In this document: piece after piece, positions 51,117-59,960 of the stretch
Layout of the letters: each line of letters begins with the position of its first letter
Numbering within the stretch: the first letter of the stretch is position 1
Assembly: GCA_038244815.1 (NCBI GenBank)
Contig: JBBRTB010000006.1
Span: forward strand, 124,001-188,000
Direction: 5' to 3'
From: DASVHS01 sp038244815
Lineage (GTDB): Bacteria; Acidobacteriota; Thermoanaerobaculia; Gp7-AA8
Length of the DNA stretch: 64,000 nucleotides
Made by a program: the position numbers and the translations under genes
The notes under the pieces: generated by a model
What the model saw: the letters and a program-made list of their open reading frames with translations, nothing else
The model's database searches: none
Told to the model about the DNA's origin: nothing

Positions 51117-52541
51117 ATGCTCCGCATCTGGGTGGCCGCCGCGGCTGTTGCTGTCGTGGCCACCTTCTCGTTTCTCCTCGGAAAGCGGTCCGCGTGGCGG
51201 CTGCAGCGGGCGCGGCGGATTCACGTCGACCGTTACAAGCTGAAGAAGCGGCACGCCGACATCGAGCTCGAGGTCTTCGGCAGCCGCGAGGTGGTCACGG
51301 CCATCCAGGGCTATGCGAAGTCGCATCACGTGACCACCGAGGCGGCCATGCGCCAGGCCAGGCAGTACCTGCGGGAGATCGTGCCGAAGTTCAACCTGCT
51401 CGCCTACTACCGCATCGGCACTCCCATCGCCCGGGCGCTCATGTATTCGCTCTACCGCGTGGTGGTGGAGCGAAAGCGGATGCTCGACTTCAACGAGCGG
51501 GCCACGCGCGGCACCACGGTGTTCGTGATCAATCACCGCTCCAACGCCGACTACGTGCTCGTGGCGCACATGCTCTTCAAGTTCATCTCGCTGTCGTACG
51601 CGGTCGGGGAGTGGGCGCGGGTGTGGCCGCTCAATCACCTGTTCAAGTGGTTCGGCGCGTACTTCATCCGCCGCCGCTATCGCGAGCCGCTGTACCACGC
51701 CGTGCTCTCGAAATTCGTCCAGACCATCACCAAGAACGGAGTGACGCAGGGCATCTTCATCGAAGGGGGACTGTCGCGCGACGGCGCCTTCCGCAAGCCC
51801 AAGCTGGGCATGCTCGACTACATCGTGACGTCGAAGCGCGATCCCGATTTCACGGCGCCGCTGACACTCATTCCGACGTCGATCAACTACGACCGCGTCC
51901 TCGAGGACCGAAATCTCACCGACGAGCTCCTCGGACGCGAGGACCGGGCCACGAGAATCCAGAAACTGGGGACGACGCTGCAGTTTCTGTTCAAGAACTC
52001 GTTGCGCAGCATCTTTCGGAGATTCAAGCGATACGGATACGCGGTGGTGACGTTCGGAGAACCGATTTCGGTCGATGAGTTCGTGCGCGCGCATCCGGCC
52101 GTGCTGCGGACGGACTTCAACGAGCGCAAGGCCGATCTCGAGGAGCTCGCCGACCTGGTGATGAACGAGATCTCCGACGCTCTTCCCATCACGCCGGTGC
52201 CGCTCGTGGCGCGCGTCTTCGCCGATCACGGAGAGGTGGTGCTCACGAACGAACAGATCGTCAAAGCCATCCAGAGCTATCGAACGCGGTGGGCGGGCCG
52301 CGTCTGGGCCGCCCGGGAGGAAACAGCGGCCGGAATCTGGCAGAAGGCCCGGGACGTGCTGGATCTGAGGCACCTCCTGGAGCAGACGCCGGAGGGCTGG
52401 CGCTGGAGGCCGTCCGAACGGCTCTTGCGCGATTTTTACGCGAGCTCGCTGCTCACCTACGCAGAGGTAAAACACCGCGGCTGGCCCGAGCGGACGATCT
52501 TGCCGGACGAGGCCCTGGCCGCCGTGCCGGCCGCGTCTTGA
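51117..52541 (+). CDS. PlsB-like glycerol-3-phosphate acyltransferase
   Basis: The 474-residue protein has an N-terminal membrane helix, then acyltransferase motifs: NHRSNADYVLV (block I), GAYFIRRRYREPLYH (block II), FIEGGLSRDGAFRKPK (block III) and IPTSINYDRVLE (block IV). It should attach an acyl chain to a glycerol-3-phosphate-type acceptor at the inner membrane. It is much shorter than E. coli PlsB (about 800 residues). TAGACT 7 nt upstream supports the ATG. Confidence 0.83.
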   Translation: MLRIWVAAAAVAVVATFSFLLGKRSAWRLQRARRIHVDRYKLKKRHADIELEVFGSREVVTAIQGYAKSHHVTTEAAMRQARQYLREIVPKFNLLAYYRIGTPIARALMYSLYRVVVERKRMLDFNERATRGTTVFVINHRSNADYVLVAHMLFKFISLSYAVGEWARVWPLNHLFKWFGAYFIRRRYREPLYHAVLSKFVQTITKNGVTQGIFIEGGLSRDGAFRKPKLGMLDYIVTSKRDPDFTAPLTLIPTSINYDRVLEDRNLTDELLGREDRATRIQKLGTTLQFLFKNSLRSIFRRFKRYGYAVVTFGEPISVDEFVRAHPAVLRTDFNERKADLEELADLVMNEISDALPITPVPLVARVFADHGEVVLTNEQIVKAIQSYRTRWAGRVWAAREETAAGIWQKARDVLDLRHLLEQTPEGWRWRPSERLLRDFYASSLLTYAEVKHRGWPERTILPDEALAAVPAAS

Positions 52542-52599
52542 CGCACTTCTCGCGTCACTTTTCCGTTAGATTGACGGACAGCCGGTAAAACGGTTCTCG

Positions 52600-53331
52600 A
52601 TGAAAAGAGATAACCGTTCCGTCCCGAGATACTTTCTGCTGCCGCCGGTTGAGGCCACGGTGGAGGGCACGCCGGCACGCGTGGTCGACATGGGACTGAG
52701 AGGCGCCCGCCTCGAGCTCCAGCGGCCCTTCGAGCCCGGCGCAACCGTCGATGTCATCATCGACACGATTCCGGTGAAAGCCATCGTGCTCTGGTGCCAG
52801 GTCGACGCGCTGAACTTCGCGTCCGATCACGACGGCTATCTGGCCGGTGTAGCGTTCGAGAAGGCCAGTACAGCCGTGAACGAGCTGCTCACCGACATCA
52901 GCGGCCGCGGCGGTGCCATCCGCATCGAAGAGATGCGCAGCCATGACCGCTACCGCATCACCGCACCGCTCACCGGCACGTTCGGAGATATCGCTCCGGT
53001 CTCGATCGTCGATCTCTCGGTGGCCGGCGCGCGCATCGCCATGCTGCAGCGCGTCGTTCCCGGGCACATCGAGACCCTTCGCTTTCAGGTCGATGACCAG
53101 ACCGGCCCGATCAACGTCAGCGCGAAGGTGATGTGGTGCAAGCCGTCGCCGATCATCCGCGAGCACTACGCCGGGCTGGATATCGACGCCGAGCAGGAGA
53201 CTCTCCGCATCGCCATCCATCGCCTGTGCCGCCGGAACGAAGCGCGCATCGACCTCGACTCGCTCAAGCGGAAGTTCGACGCGCTGCGCCTGGTGTCGGG
53301 CCTGGCCGAGGCGCGAAGAATCGCCGTCTGA
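52600..53331 (+). CDS. Tandem PilZ-domain protein
   Basis: The 243-residue protein has two PilZ-like units. The first has DNRSVPRYFLLPP and VVDMGLRGARLEL; the second has MRSHDRYRIT and IVDLSVAGARIAM. The second keeps the better DxSxxG motif. It may sense c-di-GMP. It lies before the aconitase gene and is followed at once by a long hairpin repeat. Confidence 0.8.
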   Translation: MKRDNRSVPRYFLLPPVEATVEGTPARVVDMGLRGARLELQRPFEPGATVDVIIDTIPVKAIVLWCQVDALNFASDHDGYLAGVAFEKASTAVNELLTDISGRGGAIRIEEMRSHDRYRITAPLTGTFGDIAPVSIVDLSVAGARIAMLQRVVPGHIETLRFQVDDQTGPINVSAKVMWCKPSPIIREHYAGLDIDAEQETLRIAIHRLCRRNEARIDLDSLKRKFDALRLVSGLAEARRIAV

Positions 53332-53336
53332 GGTTG

Positions 53337-53407
53337 GGGGTCAGGTCTGTAGTTCGCACTTTTTTCTCCACCTGGTAGAAAAAAGTGCGAACTACAGACC
53401 TGACCCC
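53337..53407. repeat. REP-like hairpin with 31-bp perfect stem
   Basis: Bases 53337-53367 and 53377-53407 are exact reverse complements separated by 9 nt. The arm begins ggggtcaggtct, a sequence I recall from REP elements mobilised by RAYT (IS200-like) transposases. The element is between the PilZ gene and the aconitase gene. No RAYT gene is in the window. Confidence 0.8.
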
Positions 53408-53435
53408 ATTCGAGTTGATAGACTGCGCGGCTGAA

Positions 53436-56285
53436 ATGCCGAATAACACCTTCAACACCCTCGATTCCTTCAAACTCGGTAACCAGAAATCCGGACAGTT
53501 TTACTCGCTCCCGAAGCTTGGGAAGGCCGGCATCGGCAACATCTCCCGGCTGCCGGTGAGCATCCGCATCGTCCTGGAGGCGGTGCTGCGCAACGTCGAC
53601 GGCAAAAAGATCTCCGAGGACGACGTGCGCGCGCTTGCGAACTGGAAGCCGAACGCGGAGCGGACCGAAGAGATCCCGTTCATGGTCGCCCGCATCCTGC
53701 TGCAGGATTTCACGGGCGTCCCCCTTCTGGTGGACCTGGCGGCGATGCGCAGCGCCGCCGCCCGCATGGGCAGGGACCCGAACATCATCGAGCCGCTCGT
53801 CCCTGTCGATCTGGTCATCGACCACTCCATTCAGGTGGACTTCTCCAACCGCCCCGACGCGCTGGAGATGAACATGGACATGGAGTTCAAGCGCAACCGG
53901 CAGCGCTATCAGTTCCTGAAGTGGGGGACGAAGGCGTTCCACGGCTTCCGCGTCGTGCCGCCCGGGATCGGCATCGTGCATCAGGTGAATCTCGAGTACC
54001 TGGCACGCGGCGTCATGGAGAAGGACGGGGTGTGGTATCCGGACACGCTCGTCGGCACCGATTCCCACACGACCATGATCAACGCCCTGGGCATCGTGGC
54101 CTGGGGCGTGGGCGGGATCGAGGCCGAGGCGGGCATGCTGGGCCAGCCGGTGTACTTCCTGACGCCCGATGTCGTCGGCGTCCATCTCCACGGTGCGCTG
54201 AGCGAAGGAGTGACCGCGACCGATCTCGTGCTCACGGTGACGGAGATGCTGCGCAAGGCGAAAGTCGTTGGGAAGTTCGTCGAATATTTCGGCGACGGCG
54301 CGGCGTCGCTCACGCTCGCCGATCGTGCCACGATCGCGAACATGGCGCCGGAGTACGGCGCGACCATGGGCTTCTTCCCCATCGACGACGAGTCGTGTAA
54401 CTACATGCTCCTCACCGGCCGCACCGAGGAGCAGGTCGACACCATCCGCAATTACTACAAAGCCCAGGGTCTCTTCGGTATCCCGCGCAAGGGAGAGATC
54501 GACTACTCGAAAGAGCTCGAGCTCGATCTGGCCACGGTCAAGGCGAGCGTGGCCGGACCGAAGCGGCCGCAGGACCGCATCGAGCTCACCACGCTCAAGA
54601 AGGACTTTCTCACCATGCTGGAGGCCCCGGCCCCGGCAGGTTACGGAAGGCCGGCCAGCGAGATCGCGCGCACGGCGCGGGTTACGCCGGTGGCGACCTC
54701 GGCGACCGTCACGGGCGGCGGCGTTCAGGATCGCGGCATATCGCCGATGGCCTCGGCCGCCAGGAACACGAGCGAAGTCACCGAAAACGAGATGGTCAAC
54801 AACCGCCCGACACCCGACCGCGTGTCGACGGCAGTGCTCGAGGAAGGGGCCCCCCGCGCGGAAGCCGTTCTTCATCACGGCGACGTCGTCATCGCGGCCA
54901 TTACGTCGTGCACGAACACGTCCAATCCCTCGGTCATGCTGGCCGCGGGCCTCCTGGCGAAGAAGGCCGTGGAGCGGGGACTGCGCGTGCCGGGCGCGGT
55001 CAAGACCTCGCTCGCTCCAGGATCGCGCGTGGTCACGGAGTACTACCGCAAGAGCGGGCTGCAGCACTATCTCGACGAGCTCGGCTTCTACACCGTCGGC
55101 TACGGCTGCACGACGTGCATCGGCAACTCCGGCCCGCTCGAGCCCGCGATCGAGAAGGCCATCACCGCCAACGATCTCGTGGCCGCGTCGGTGCTGAGCG
55201 GCAACCGCAACTTCGAAGCGCGCGTGCATCAGTCGGTGCGCGCGAACTTCCTGATGTCGCCGCCGCTGGTGGTGGCTTTCGCCCTGGCCGGCCGCATCGA
55301 CATCGACATGCTCCATGAGCCGCTGGGCCGCGGCAAAGATGGTCAAGATGTTTACCTTGGCGACATCTGGCCTTCGATGGCCGAGGTGCAGGAGTCGATG
55401 AAGAAGGCGCTCGATCCCGAGGACTTCCGGCGCCTGTACAGAAACTTTGCCGAAGAGAATCCGCTTTGGAACCAGATCCCGTCGACAACGGGCCTGCTCT
55501 ACGAGTGGGACGAACAGTCGACCTACATCCAGGAGCCGCCGTTTTTTGCGGAAGGAGCGAAGCCGGAGAAGACCAGGGACCTCATCGGCGCCCGCCCGCT
55601 GGCGATCTTTGGCGACTCGGTGACCACCGATCACATCAGTCCGGCGGGCTCGATCAAGGCGGACTCTCCGGCAGGCAGGTATCTCCTCGACAATGGTGTG
55701 AAGGCCGAGGACTTCAACAGCTACGGATCGCGGCGCGGCAACGACCGCGTCATGACGCGTGGCACGTTTGCGAACGTGCGCATCAAGAACCTGATGGTGC
55801 CGGGCGTGGAAGGCGGTGTGACGCTGCACCAGCCGGACGGCGAGCGCCTGTCGATCTACGACGCGGCCATGAAGTATGAGGGCGAGCGCACGCCGCTCGT
55901 CGTCATCGCCGGACAGGAGTACGGCACGGGAAGCTCGCGCGACTGGGCCGCGAAAGGCACGCGCCTTCTCGGTGTTCGCGCCGTGATCGCGCAGAGCTTC
56001 GAGCGCATCCATCGCTCCAATCTCGTCGGCATGGGCGTGCTGCCCCTGCAGTTCGACGAGGGGACGAGCGCGGCCAGCCTGCAGCTCGACGGATCCGAGA
56101 CATACGACATTACCGGGATCGCCGGGACGTTGAAGCCGCGGCAGAAGGCCACGCTGGTCATTCACCGGAAGGACGGGCGGCTGGAAAAGGTGCCGGTCAT
56201 CGTGCGCATCGACACGCCGATCGAGGTCGACTACTACGAAGCCGGAGGCATCCTTCCGTTCGTGCTGAGGCAGCTGGCGGGTTAG
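53436..56285 (+). CDS. acnA: Aconitate hydratase A
   Basis: The 949-residue enzyme should interconvert citrate and isocitrate in the TCA cycle. Cluster-binding Cys are in SCTNTSNPSVM and GCTTCIGNSGPL. Other conserved parts are GTDSHTTMINALG, GDSVTTDHISPAG, SYGSRRGN and GSSRDWAAKG. The ATG at 53436 follows TAGACT by 11 nt. Compared with E. coli AcnA (891) it has an extra low-complexity stretch of about 45 residues rich in Ser, Thr and Ala before the first Cys motif. Confidence 0.94.
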   Translation: MPNNTFNTLDSFKLGNQKSGQFYSLPKLGKAGIGNISRLPVSIRIVLEAVLRNVDGKKISEDDVRALANWKPNAERTEEIPFMVARILLQDFTGVPLLVDLAAMRSAAARMGRDPNIIEPLVPVDLVIDHSIQVDFSNRPDALEMNMDMEFKRNRQRYQFLKWGTKAFHGFRVVPPGIGIVHQVNLEYLARGVMEKDGVWYPDTLVGTDSHTTMINALGIVAWGVGGIEAEAGMLGQPVYFLTPDVVGVHLHGALSEGVTATDLVLTVTEMLRKAKVVGKFVEYFGDGAASLTLADRATIANMAPEYGATMGFFPIDDESCNYMLLTGRTEEQVDTIRNYYKAQGLFGIPRKGEIDYSKELELDLATVKASVAGPKRPQDRIELTTLKKDFLTMLEAPAPAGYGRPASEIARTARVTPVATSATVTGGGVQDRGISPMASAARNTSEVTENEMVNNRPTPDRVSTAVLEEGAPRAEAVLHHGDVVIAAITSCTNTSNPSVMLAAGLLAKKAVERGLRVPGAVKTSLAPGSRVVTEYYRKSGLQHYLDELGFYTVGYGCTTCIGNSGPLEPAIEKAITANDLVAASVLSGNRNFEARVHQSVRANFLMSPPLVVAFALAGRIDIDMLHEPLGRGKDGQDVYLGDIWPSMAEVQESMKKALDPEDFRRLYRNFAEENPLWNQIPSTTGLLYEWDEQSTYIQEPPFFAEGAKPEKTRDLIGARPLAIFGDSVTTDHISPAGSIKADSPAGRYLLDNGVKAEDFNSYGSRRGNDRVMTRGTFANVRIKNLMVPGVEGGVTLHQPDGERLSIYDAAMKYEGERTPLVVIAGQEYGTGSSRDWAAKGTRLLGVRAVIAQSFERIHRSNLVGMGVLPLQFDEGTSAASLQLDGSETYDITGIAGTLKPRQKATLVIHRKDGRLEKVPVIVRIDTPIEVDYYEAGGILPFVLRQLAG

Positions 56286-56337
56286 AAGTCTTCGATCTCC
56301 CTCCCACCGGCACGCCGTTCGCAGCCGTGCACGGGGC

Positions 56338-57573
56338 ATGAGTCCGTCCCTCGACGAATCAGAGACCTGGTCGGCTGCCTTTCGCGTATCGGCGCGCGCG
56401 CTGCGGATGCCCGCGTCACCGATTCGCAAGCTGGCGCCGCTGGCCGAGGCGGCGAAGGCACGGGGCACGAAGGTCTACCACCTCAACATCGGTCAGCCCG
56501 ACATCGAGACGCCCTCGTGCATGCTCGATCGCCTGAAGCAGCTCGACGCCAGAGTGCTCGAGTATTCGCCGTCCACAGGAACGCCCGAGTTTCTGAGGTC
56601 GCTGCAGCAGTACTACCGGAAGCGTCTGGGACTGGACATCGCGCTCGATCAGGTCCTGGCCACGACCGGAGGGAGCGAGGCCATTCTCTTCGCGTTCATG
56701 GCCTGCGCGAACGGTGGCGATGACGTCATCGTCGTCGAGCCGTTCTACGCGAACTATCGCGCCTTCGCCACCATGGCCGGGTTGAACATCGTGGCGGTGA
56801 CGAGTCGCGGCCGCGATGGCTTTCACATGCCGCCGCGCCCGGTGTGGGAGAAAGCGCTCACCGCCCGCACGCGCATCGTCATCATCTGCAATCCCAGTAA
56901 TCCCACCGGCACGGTCTACACGCGTGAAGAGCTGGAGATGGTGGCCGCCTTTTGCCGTGACCACGGTCTGTTTCTGATTTCCGACGAGGTCTATCGCGAG
57001 TTCGTCTACGACGGGCATCGTGCCGTCAGCGCGCTGCAGCTCGACGACTCCGGCGCATTCGCCATCGTCGTCGACTCGCTCTCGAAGCGTTACAGCGCCT
57101 GCGGCATCCGCCTTGGATCGCTCGTCACGCGCAATGCCGGCGTGTACGGAGCCTGTCTGCGCATGGCGCAAGGGAGATTGTCGCCGCCGGGGCTGGCGCA
57201 ATTCGTCGCCGTCGGCGCCGACAATCTCGGGGACGAATACATGCGTGCCGTGCTCGATGAGTATCAGATGCGCCGCGACGTCCTCTTCGACGGGTTGCTG
57301 TCGATCCCGGGCGTTTTTCTGCAGAAGCCGGAGGGGGCGTTTTATTGCATGGCGCGGTTGCCCGTGGAAAGCGCCGACGACTTCGCCGTCTACCTGCTCT
57401 CCGAATTCGAAGACCACGGCGAGACGGTCATGGTGGCGCCCGGCAGCGGCTTCTACGCCTCCGACCATCTCGGCCGGAGCGAGGTGCGCATCGCCTACGT
57501 GCTCAGGGAAGCCGACCTGCGCCGGTGTGTCGAGCTCCTGCGGATCGCCCTGGCGCGATACGCAGCGAAATAG
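56338..57573 (+). CDS. Class I/II PLP-dependent aminotransferase
   Basis: The 411-residue protein resembles the aspartate aminotransferase group: YHLNIGQPDIETP near the start, YSPSTGTPEFLRSLQQYY, CNPSNPTGTVYTREEL and the PLP Lys in VDSLSKRYSACGIRLG. A C-terminal Arg for the alpha-carboxylate lies in RSEVRIAYVL. The amino donor is not clear. A start at 56407 (MPASPIRKLAPLAE) is also plausible. Confidence 0.87.
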   Translation: MSPSLDESETWSAAFRVSARALRMPASPIRKLAPLAEAAKARGTKVYHLNIGQPDIETPSCMLDRLKQLDARVLEYSPSTGTPEFLRSLQQYYRKRLGLDIALDQVLATTGGSEAILFAFMACANGGDDVIVVEPFYANYRAFATMAGLNIVAVTSRGRDGFHMPPRPVWEKALTARTRIVIICNPSNPTGTVYTREELEMVAAFCRDHGLFLISDEVYREFVYDGHRAVSALQLDDSGAFAIVVDSLSKRYSACGIRLGSLVTRNAGVYGACLRMAQGRLSPPGLAQFVAVGADNLGDEYMRAVLDEYQMRRDVLFDGLLSIPGVFLQKPEGAFYCMARLPVESADDFAVYLLSEFEDHGETVMVAPGSGFYASDHLGRSEVRIAYVLREADLRRCVELLRIALARYAAK

Positions 57574-57587
57574 CGCGTGGGCTTCGA

Positions 57588-57593
57588 TAGAAT
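57588..57593 (+). promoter_or_regulatory. -10-like hexamer TAGAAT before the EVE gene
   Basis: TAGAAT ends 6 nt before the GTG at 57600. Confidence 0.4.
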
Positions 57594-57599
57594 CGCCCC

Positions 57600-58016
57600 G
57601 TGAACTACTGGCTGATGAAATCGGAGCCCGAGGCGTATTCGATCGACGACCTGAAGCGCGACAAGACCACGAGCTGGGATGGCGTGCGCAATTACCAGGC
57701 GCGCAATTTCATGCGCCAGATGAAAAAGGGTGAGCGCGTGCTCTTCTACGCCTCGAGCGCCGATCCCTCGGGCGTCACCGGGATCGCCGAGGTCAGCGGC
57801 GAAGCGAGGCCGGAGCCGAAAGACGACGCCTGGTCGATGGTCGATCTCGCGTTCGTGGAGCGGTTCGGCGAAGTCGTGCCGCTGGAAACACTGAAAGCGA
57901 CGCGCGGGCTGGAGAAGATGGTGGTCACGCAGAAAGGCACGCGACTGTCGGTGCAGCCGGTGACGAAGGGCGAGTTCGACATTGTGGTGAAGCTTGGCCG
58001 CGCTGGAAGCCGTTAA
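57600..58016 (+). CDS. EVE-domain protein (thymocyte nuclear protein 1-like)
   Basis: The 138-residue protein begins MNYWLMKSEPEAYSIDDLKR and has WDGVRNYQARNFMRQMKKGE, GVTGIAEVSGEARPEPK and DLAFVERFGEVVPL, the classical EVE fold related to PUA. Such domains read modified bases in DNA or RNA. The GTG start is fixed by the family start and the hexamer 6 nt upstream. It overlaps the macro-domain gene by 23 bp. Confidence 0.92.
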   Translation: MNYWLMKSEPEAYSIDDLKRDKTTSWDGVRNYQARNFMRQMKKGERVLFYASSADPSGVTGIAEVSGEARPEPKDDAWSMVDLAFVERFGEVVPLETLKATRGLEKMVVTQKGTRLSVQPVTKGEFDIVVKLGRAGSR

Positions 58017-58503
58017 GGCCGACATTACCGCGCTCGCGGTCGACGCCATCGTCAATGCCGCGAACCCATCACTCCTCGGTGGCGGCGGTGTGGACGGTGC
58101 CATTCATCGCGCCGCCGGTCCGGAACTGCTCGCCGAATGCCGGACCCTCGGCGGCTGCGCGACCGGGGACGCCAAGATCACGCGCGGATATCGCCTTCGC
58201 GCGACATTCGTCATCCACGCCGTGGGCCCGGTGTGGCGCGGCGGCGCGCACGGTGAGCCCGATCTCCTGGCCTCGTGCTACCGGCGCACTCTGACGCTGG
58301 CGGCCGGCCACGGTGTTCACTCGATCGCCTTTCCGGCCATCAGTTGCGGGGTCTACGGCTATCCCATCGCCGCCGCCACTGCCATCGCGGTTCGTGAGAC
58401 GCGTGAGTTCGTGGTGCGCGAACGCTCCATCCAGCGGGTGATCTTCGCCTGCTTCAGCGACGACGTGCTCGAAGCGTACGCGCGGGCTCTGGCCATCGTC
58501 TGA
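57994..58503 (+). CDS. Macro-domain protein (ADP-ribose binding/hydrolase)
   Basis: The 169-residue protein has the macro motifs VDAIVNAANPSLLGGGGVDG, IHRAAGPELL and ISCGVYGYP. It should bind ADP-ribose and may remove it from proteins or hydrolyse O-acetyl-ADP-ribose. The start is TTG at 57994, overlapping the EVE gene by 23 bp. Confidence 0.9.
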   Translation: MAALEAVKADITALAVDAIVNAANPSLLGGGGVDGAIHRAAGPELLAECRTLGGCATGDAKITRGYRLRATFVIHAVGPVWRGGAHGEPDLLASCYRRTLTLAAGHGVHSIAFPAISCGVYGYPIAAATAIAVRETREFVVRERSIQRVIFACFSDDVLEAYARALAIV

Positions 58504-58560
58504 CCAGTTTCCTTCCCGTACCTGAGCGTGTCCAACGCTTCAAGTAAGGGAGAAGGAATC

Positions 58561-59436
58561 ATGCGTAGACTCTTCACAGCTCTTCTGATCCTGACCGCGG
58601 TTGCCTGCCGCAGACAGGAGCAGATCACCACAGCGGCGGCGGTGGCCGGCGAGGTCAAATCGGACCGCGCCAACATCAGTGTCGTGTCGTCTGCCGGCGG
58701 CCCAATCCAGCAGCCGATGCCGGCCGATGTCGTGCGAATGATCATCCGCAGCGCCAGCATCTCCATGATCGTCGACGACACCGCGGAAACGATCGACCGG
58801 ATCACCGCGGCAGCCGACAGCGTCGGCGGTTACGTGAGCGACTCGAAAGTGTGGCGTGACGGCGAGCAGTTGCGCGGCTCGATCACATTGCGCATTCCCG
58901 CGGAGAGGCTCCCGGCGGCGCTGGCGGTCATCCGCAAACTGGCCGTGCGCGTCAACAGCGAGTCGATCGGAAGTCAGGAGGTGACACAGGAGTACGTCGA
59001 TCTGCAATCGCAGCTTCGGAATCTCGAGGCCACCGAGGTGGAGTTGCGGCAGCTCATGACCACCATCCGCCAGAACTCGAAGAAGGCCTCCGAGGTCCTG
59101 GAGATGTACCAGCAGCTGAACAGCGTGCGCATGCAGATCGAGCAGATCAAGGGGCGGATGCGCTATCTCAGTCAGATGACCGCGCTGGCCACGGTCCAGG
59201 CCGAGCTCGTCCCGAACGCGCTTGCCAAGCCGGTAGTGGAGCCGGGATGGCAGCCTCTGGTCATCGTGAAGAACGCATCCCGCGCGCTGGTGGAGGCGGC
59301 GCAGTCCGCGGCCGTCGTTCTGATCTGGCTCGCGATCTACGTCCTGCCGATCGCGACGGTTCTGAGCCTGCTCGCGTTTCTGGCCTGGAGAGTTATAACG
59401 ATGGCGTGGAAAACGCGAAGGTCACCGAGTTTGTGA
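58561..59436 (+). CDS. DUF4349 lipoprotein
   Basis: The 291-residue protein has a lipobox (LTAVAC, about Cys16) and the DUF4349 pattern: VRMIIRSASISMIVDDTAET, VGGYVSDSKVWRDGEQLRGS, IPAERLPAAL, GSQEVTQEYVDLQSQLRNLE. A coiled coil follows and a C-terminal membrane helix with a cytoplasmic basic end. An AAGGGAGAAGG sequence upstream fixes the ATG. Its last 31 bp overlap the start of the DinB gene. Confidence 0.87.
   Translation: MRRLFTALLILTAVACRRQEQITTAAAVAGEVKSDRANISVVSSAGGPIQQPMPADVVRMIIRSASISMIVDDTAETIDRITAAADSVGGYVSDSKVWRDGEQLRGSITLRIPAERLPAALAVIRKLAVRVNSESIGSQEVTQEYVDLQSQLRNLEATEVELRQLMTTIRQNSKKASEVLEMYQQLNSVRMQIEQIKGRMRYLSQMTALATVQAELVPNALAKPVVEPGWQPLVIVKNASRALVEAAQSAAVVLIWLAIYVLPIATVLSLLAFLAWRVITMAWKTRRSPSL
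59394..59399 (+). promoter_or_regulatory. -10-like hexamer TATAAC before the DinB gene
   Basis: TATAAC ends 6 nt before the GTG at 59406 and lies inside the DUF4349 gene. Confidence 0.35.
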
Positions 59437-59906
59437 GCTGGTTCGCACGGATCCGGGAGCGGACGATGCGCGTCGTGGCCTGCGTCCCTCCCGATCGCGT
59501 GGACTGGACGTACAAGGAAGGAAAGTTCACGCTCGGCGATCTCATGCGCCACCTCGCGGCGATCGAGCGCTGGATGTTCGCGGAGAATGCTCTGCGGAAG
59601 CCCAGCCGCTATCCGGGCCACAGCCGCGAGCTGGCCGGCGACTACGCCGCCGTCGTCTCCTACATGAAACAGATGCACGAGGGGTCGATGGCCATCTTCA
59701 AGTCGCTGGACGACGCCGCACTCGAGCAGAAGTGCATGACGCCGGGGGGCGTCGCACTGCGTGCAGGCAAGTGGCTGCGGTCGATGGTCGAGCACGAGGT
59801 CCACCATCGCGGTCAGCTCTACCTTTACCTGGCGATGCTCGAGATTCCTACGCCGCCCATCTACGGGTTGACCGAGGAGCAGGTCCGGGAGCGAAGCGCA
59901 AAATGA
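59406..59906 (+). CDS. DinB-family protein
   Basis: The 166-residue four-helix protein has the DinB metal His pattern: LMRHLAAIERWMFAE (first His) and VEHEVHHRGQLYLYLAML (second His group). The family includes small-molecule transferases. The GTG at 59406 overlaps the end of DUF4349 and has TATAAC 6 nt upstream, which supports it over earlier starts. Confidence 0.83.
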   Translation: MENAKVTEFVSWFARIRERTMRVVACVPPDRVDWTYKEGKFTLGDLMRHLAAIERWMFAENALRKPSRYPGHSRELAGDYAAVVSYMKQMHEGSMAIFKSLDDAALEQKCMTPGGVALRAGKWLRSMVEHEVHHRGQLYLYLAMLEIPTPPIYGLTEEQVRERSAK

Positions 59907-59908
59907 AA

Positions 59909-59932
59909 AGGACGGCCGTTGAAGGCCGTCCT
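59909..59932 (+). terminator. Hairpin after the DinB gene
   Basis: A 9-bp GC-rich stem (aggacggcc) with a 6-nt loop begins 2 bp past the DinB stop. It has no strong T-tract. Confidence 0.6.
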
Positions 59933-59940
59933 GTTGTGCG

Positions 59941-59960
59941 GAAATCCGAGTTCGGATTTC
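59941..59960 (-). terminator. Hairpin after the cold-shock gene
   Basis: A 9-bp stem (gaaatccga) with a 2-nt loop directly follows the stop of the minus-strand cold-shock gene. Confidence 0.55.

Noticed and set aside
53166..56468. Very long open frame antisense to the aconitase gene
   Set aside because: It is Arg/His/Asp-rich, matches no family and mirrors the codon pattern of aconitase, as expected for high-GC DNA.
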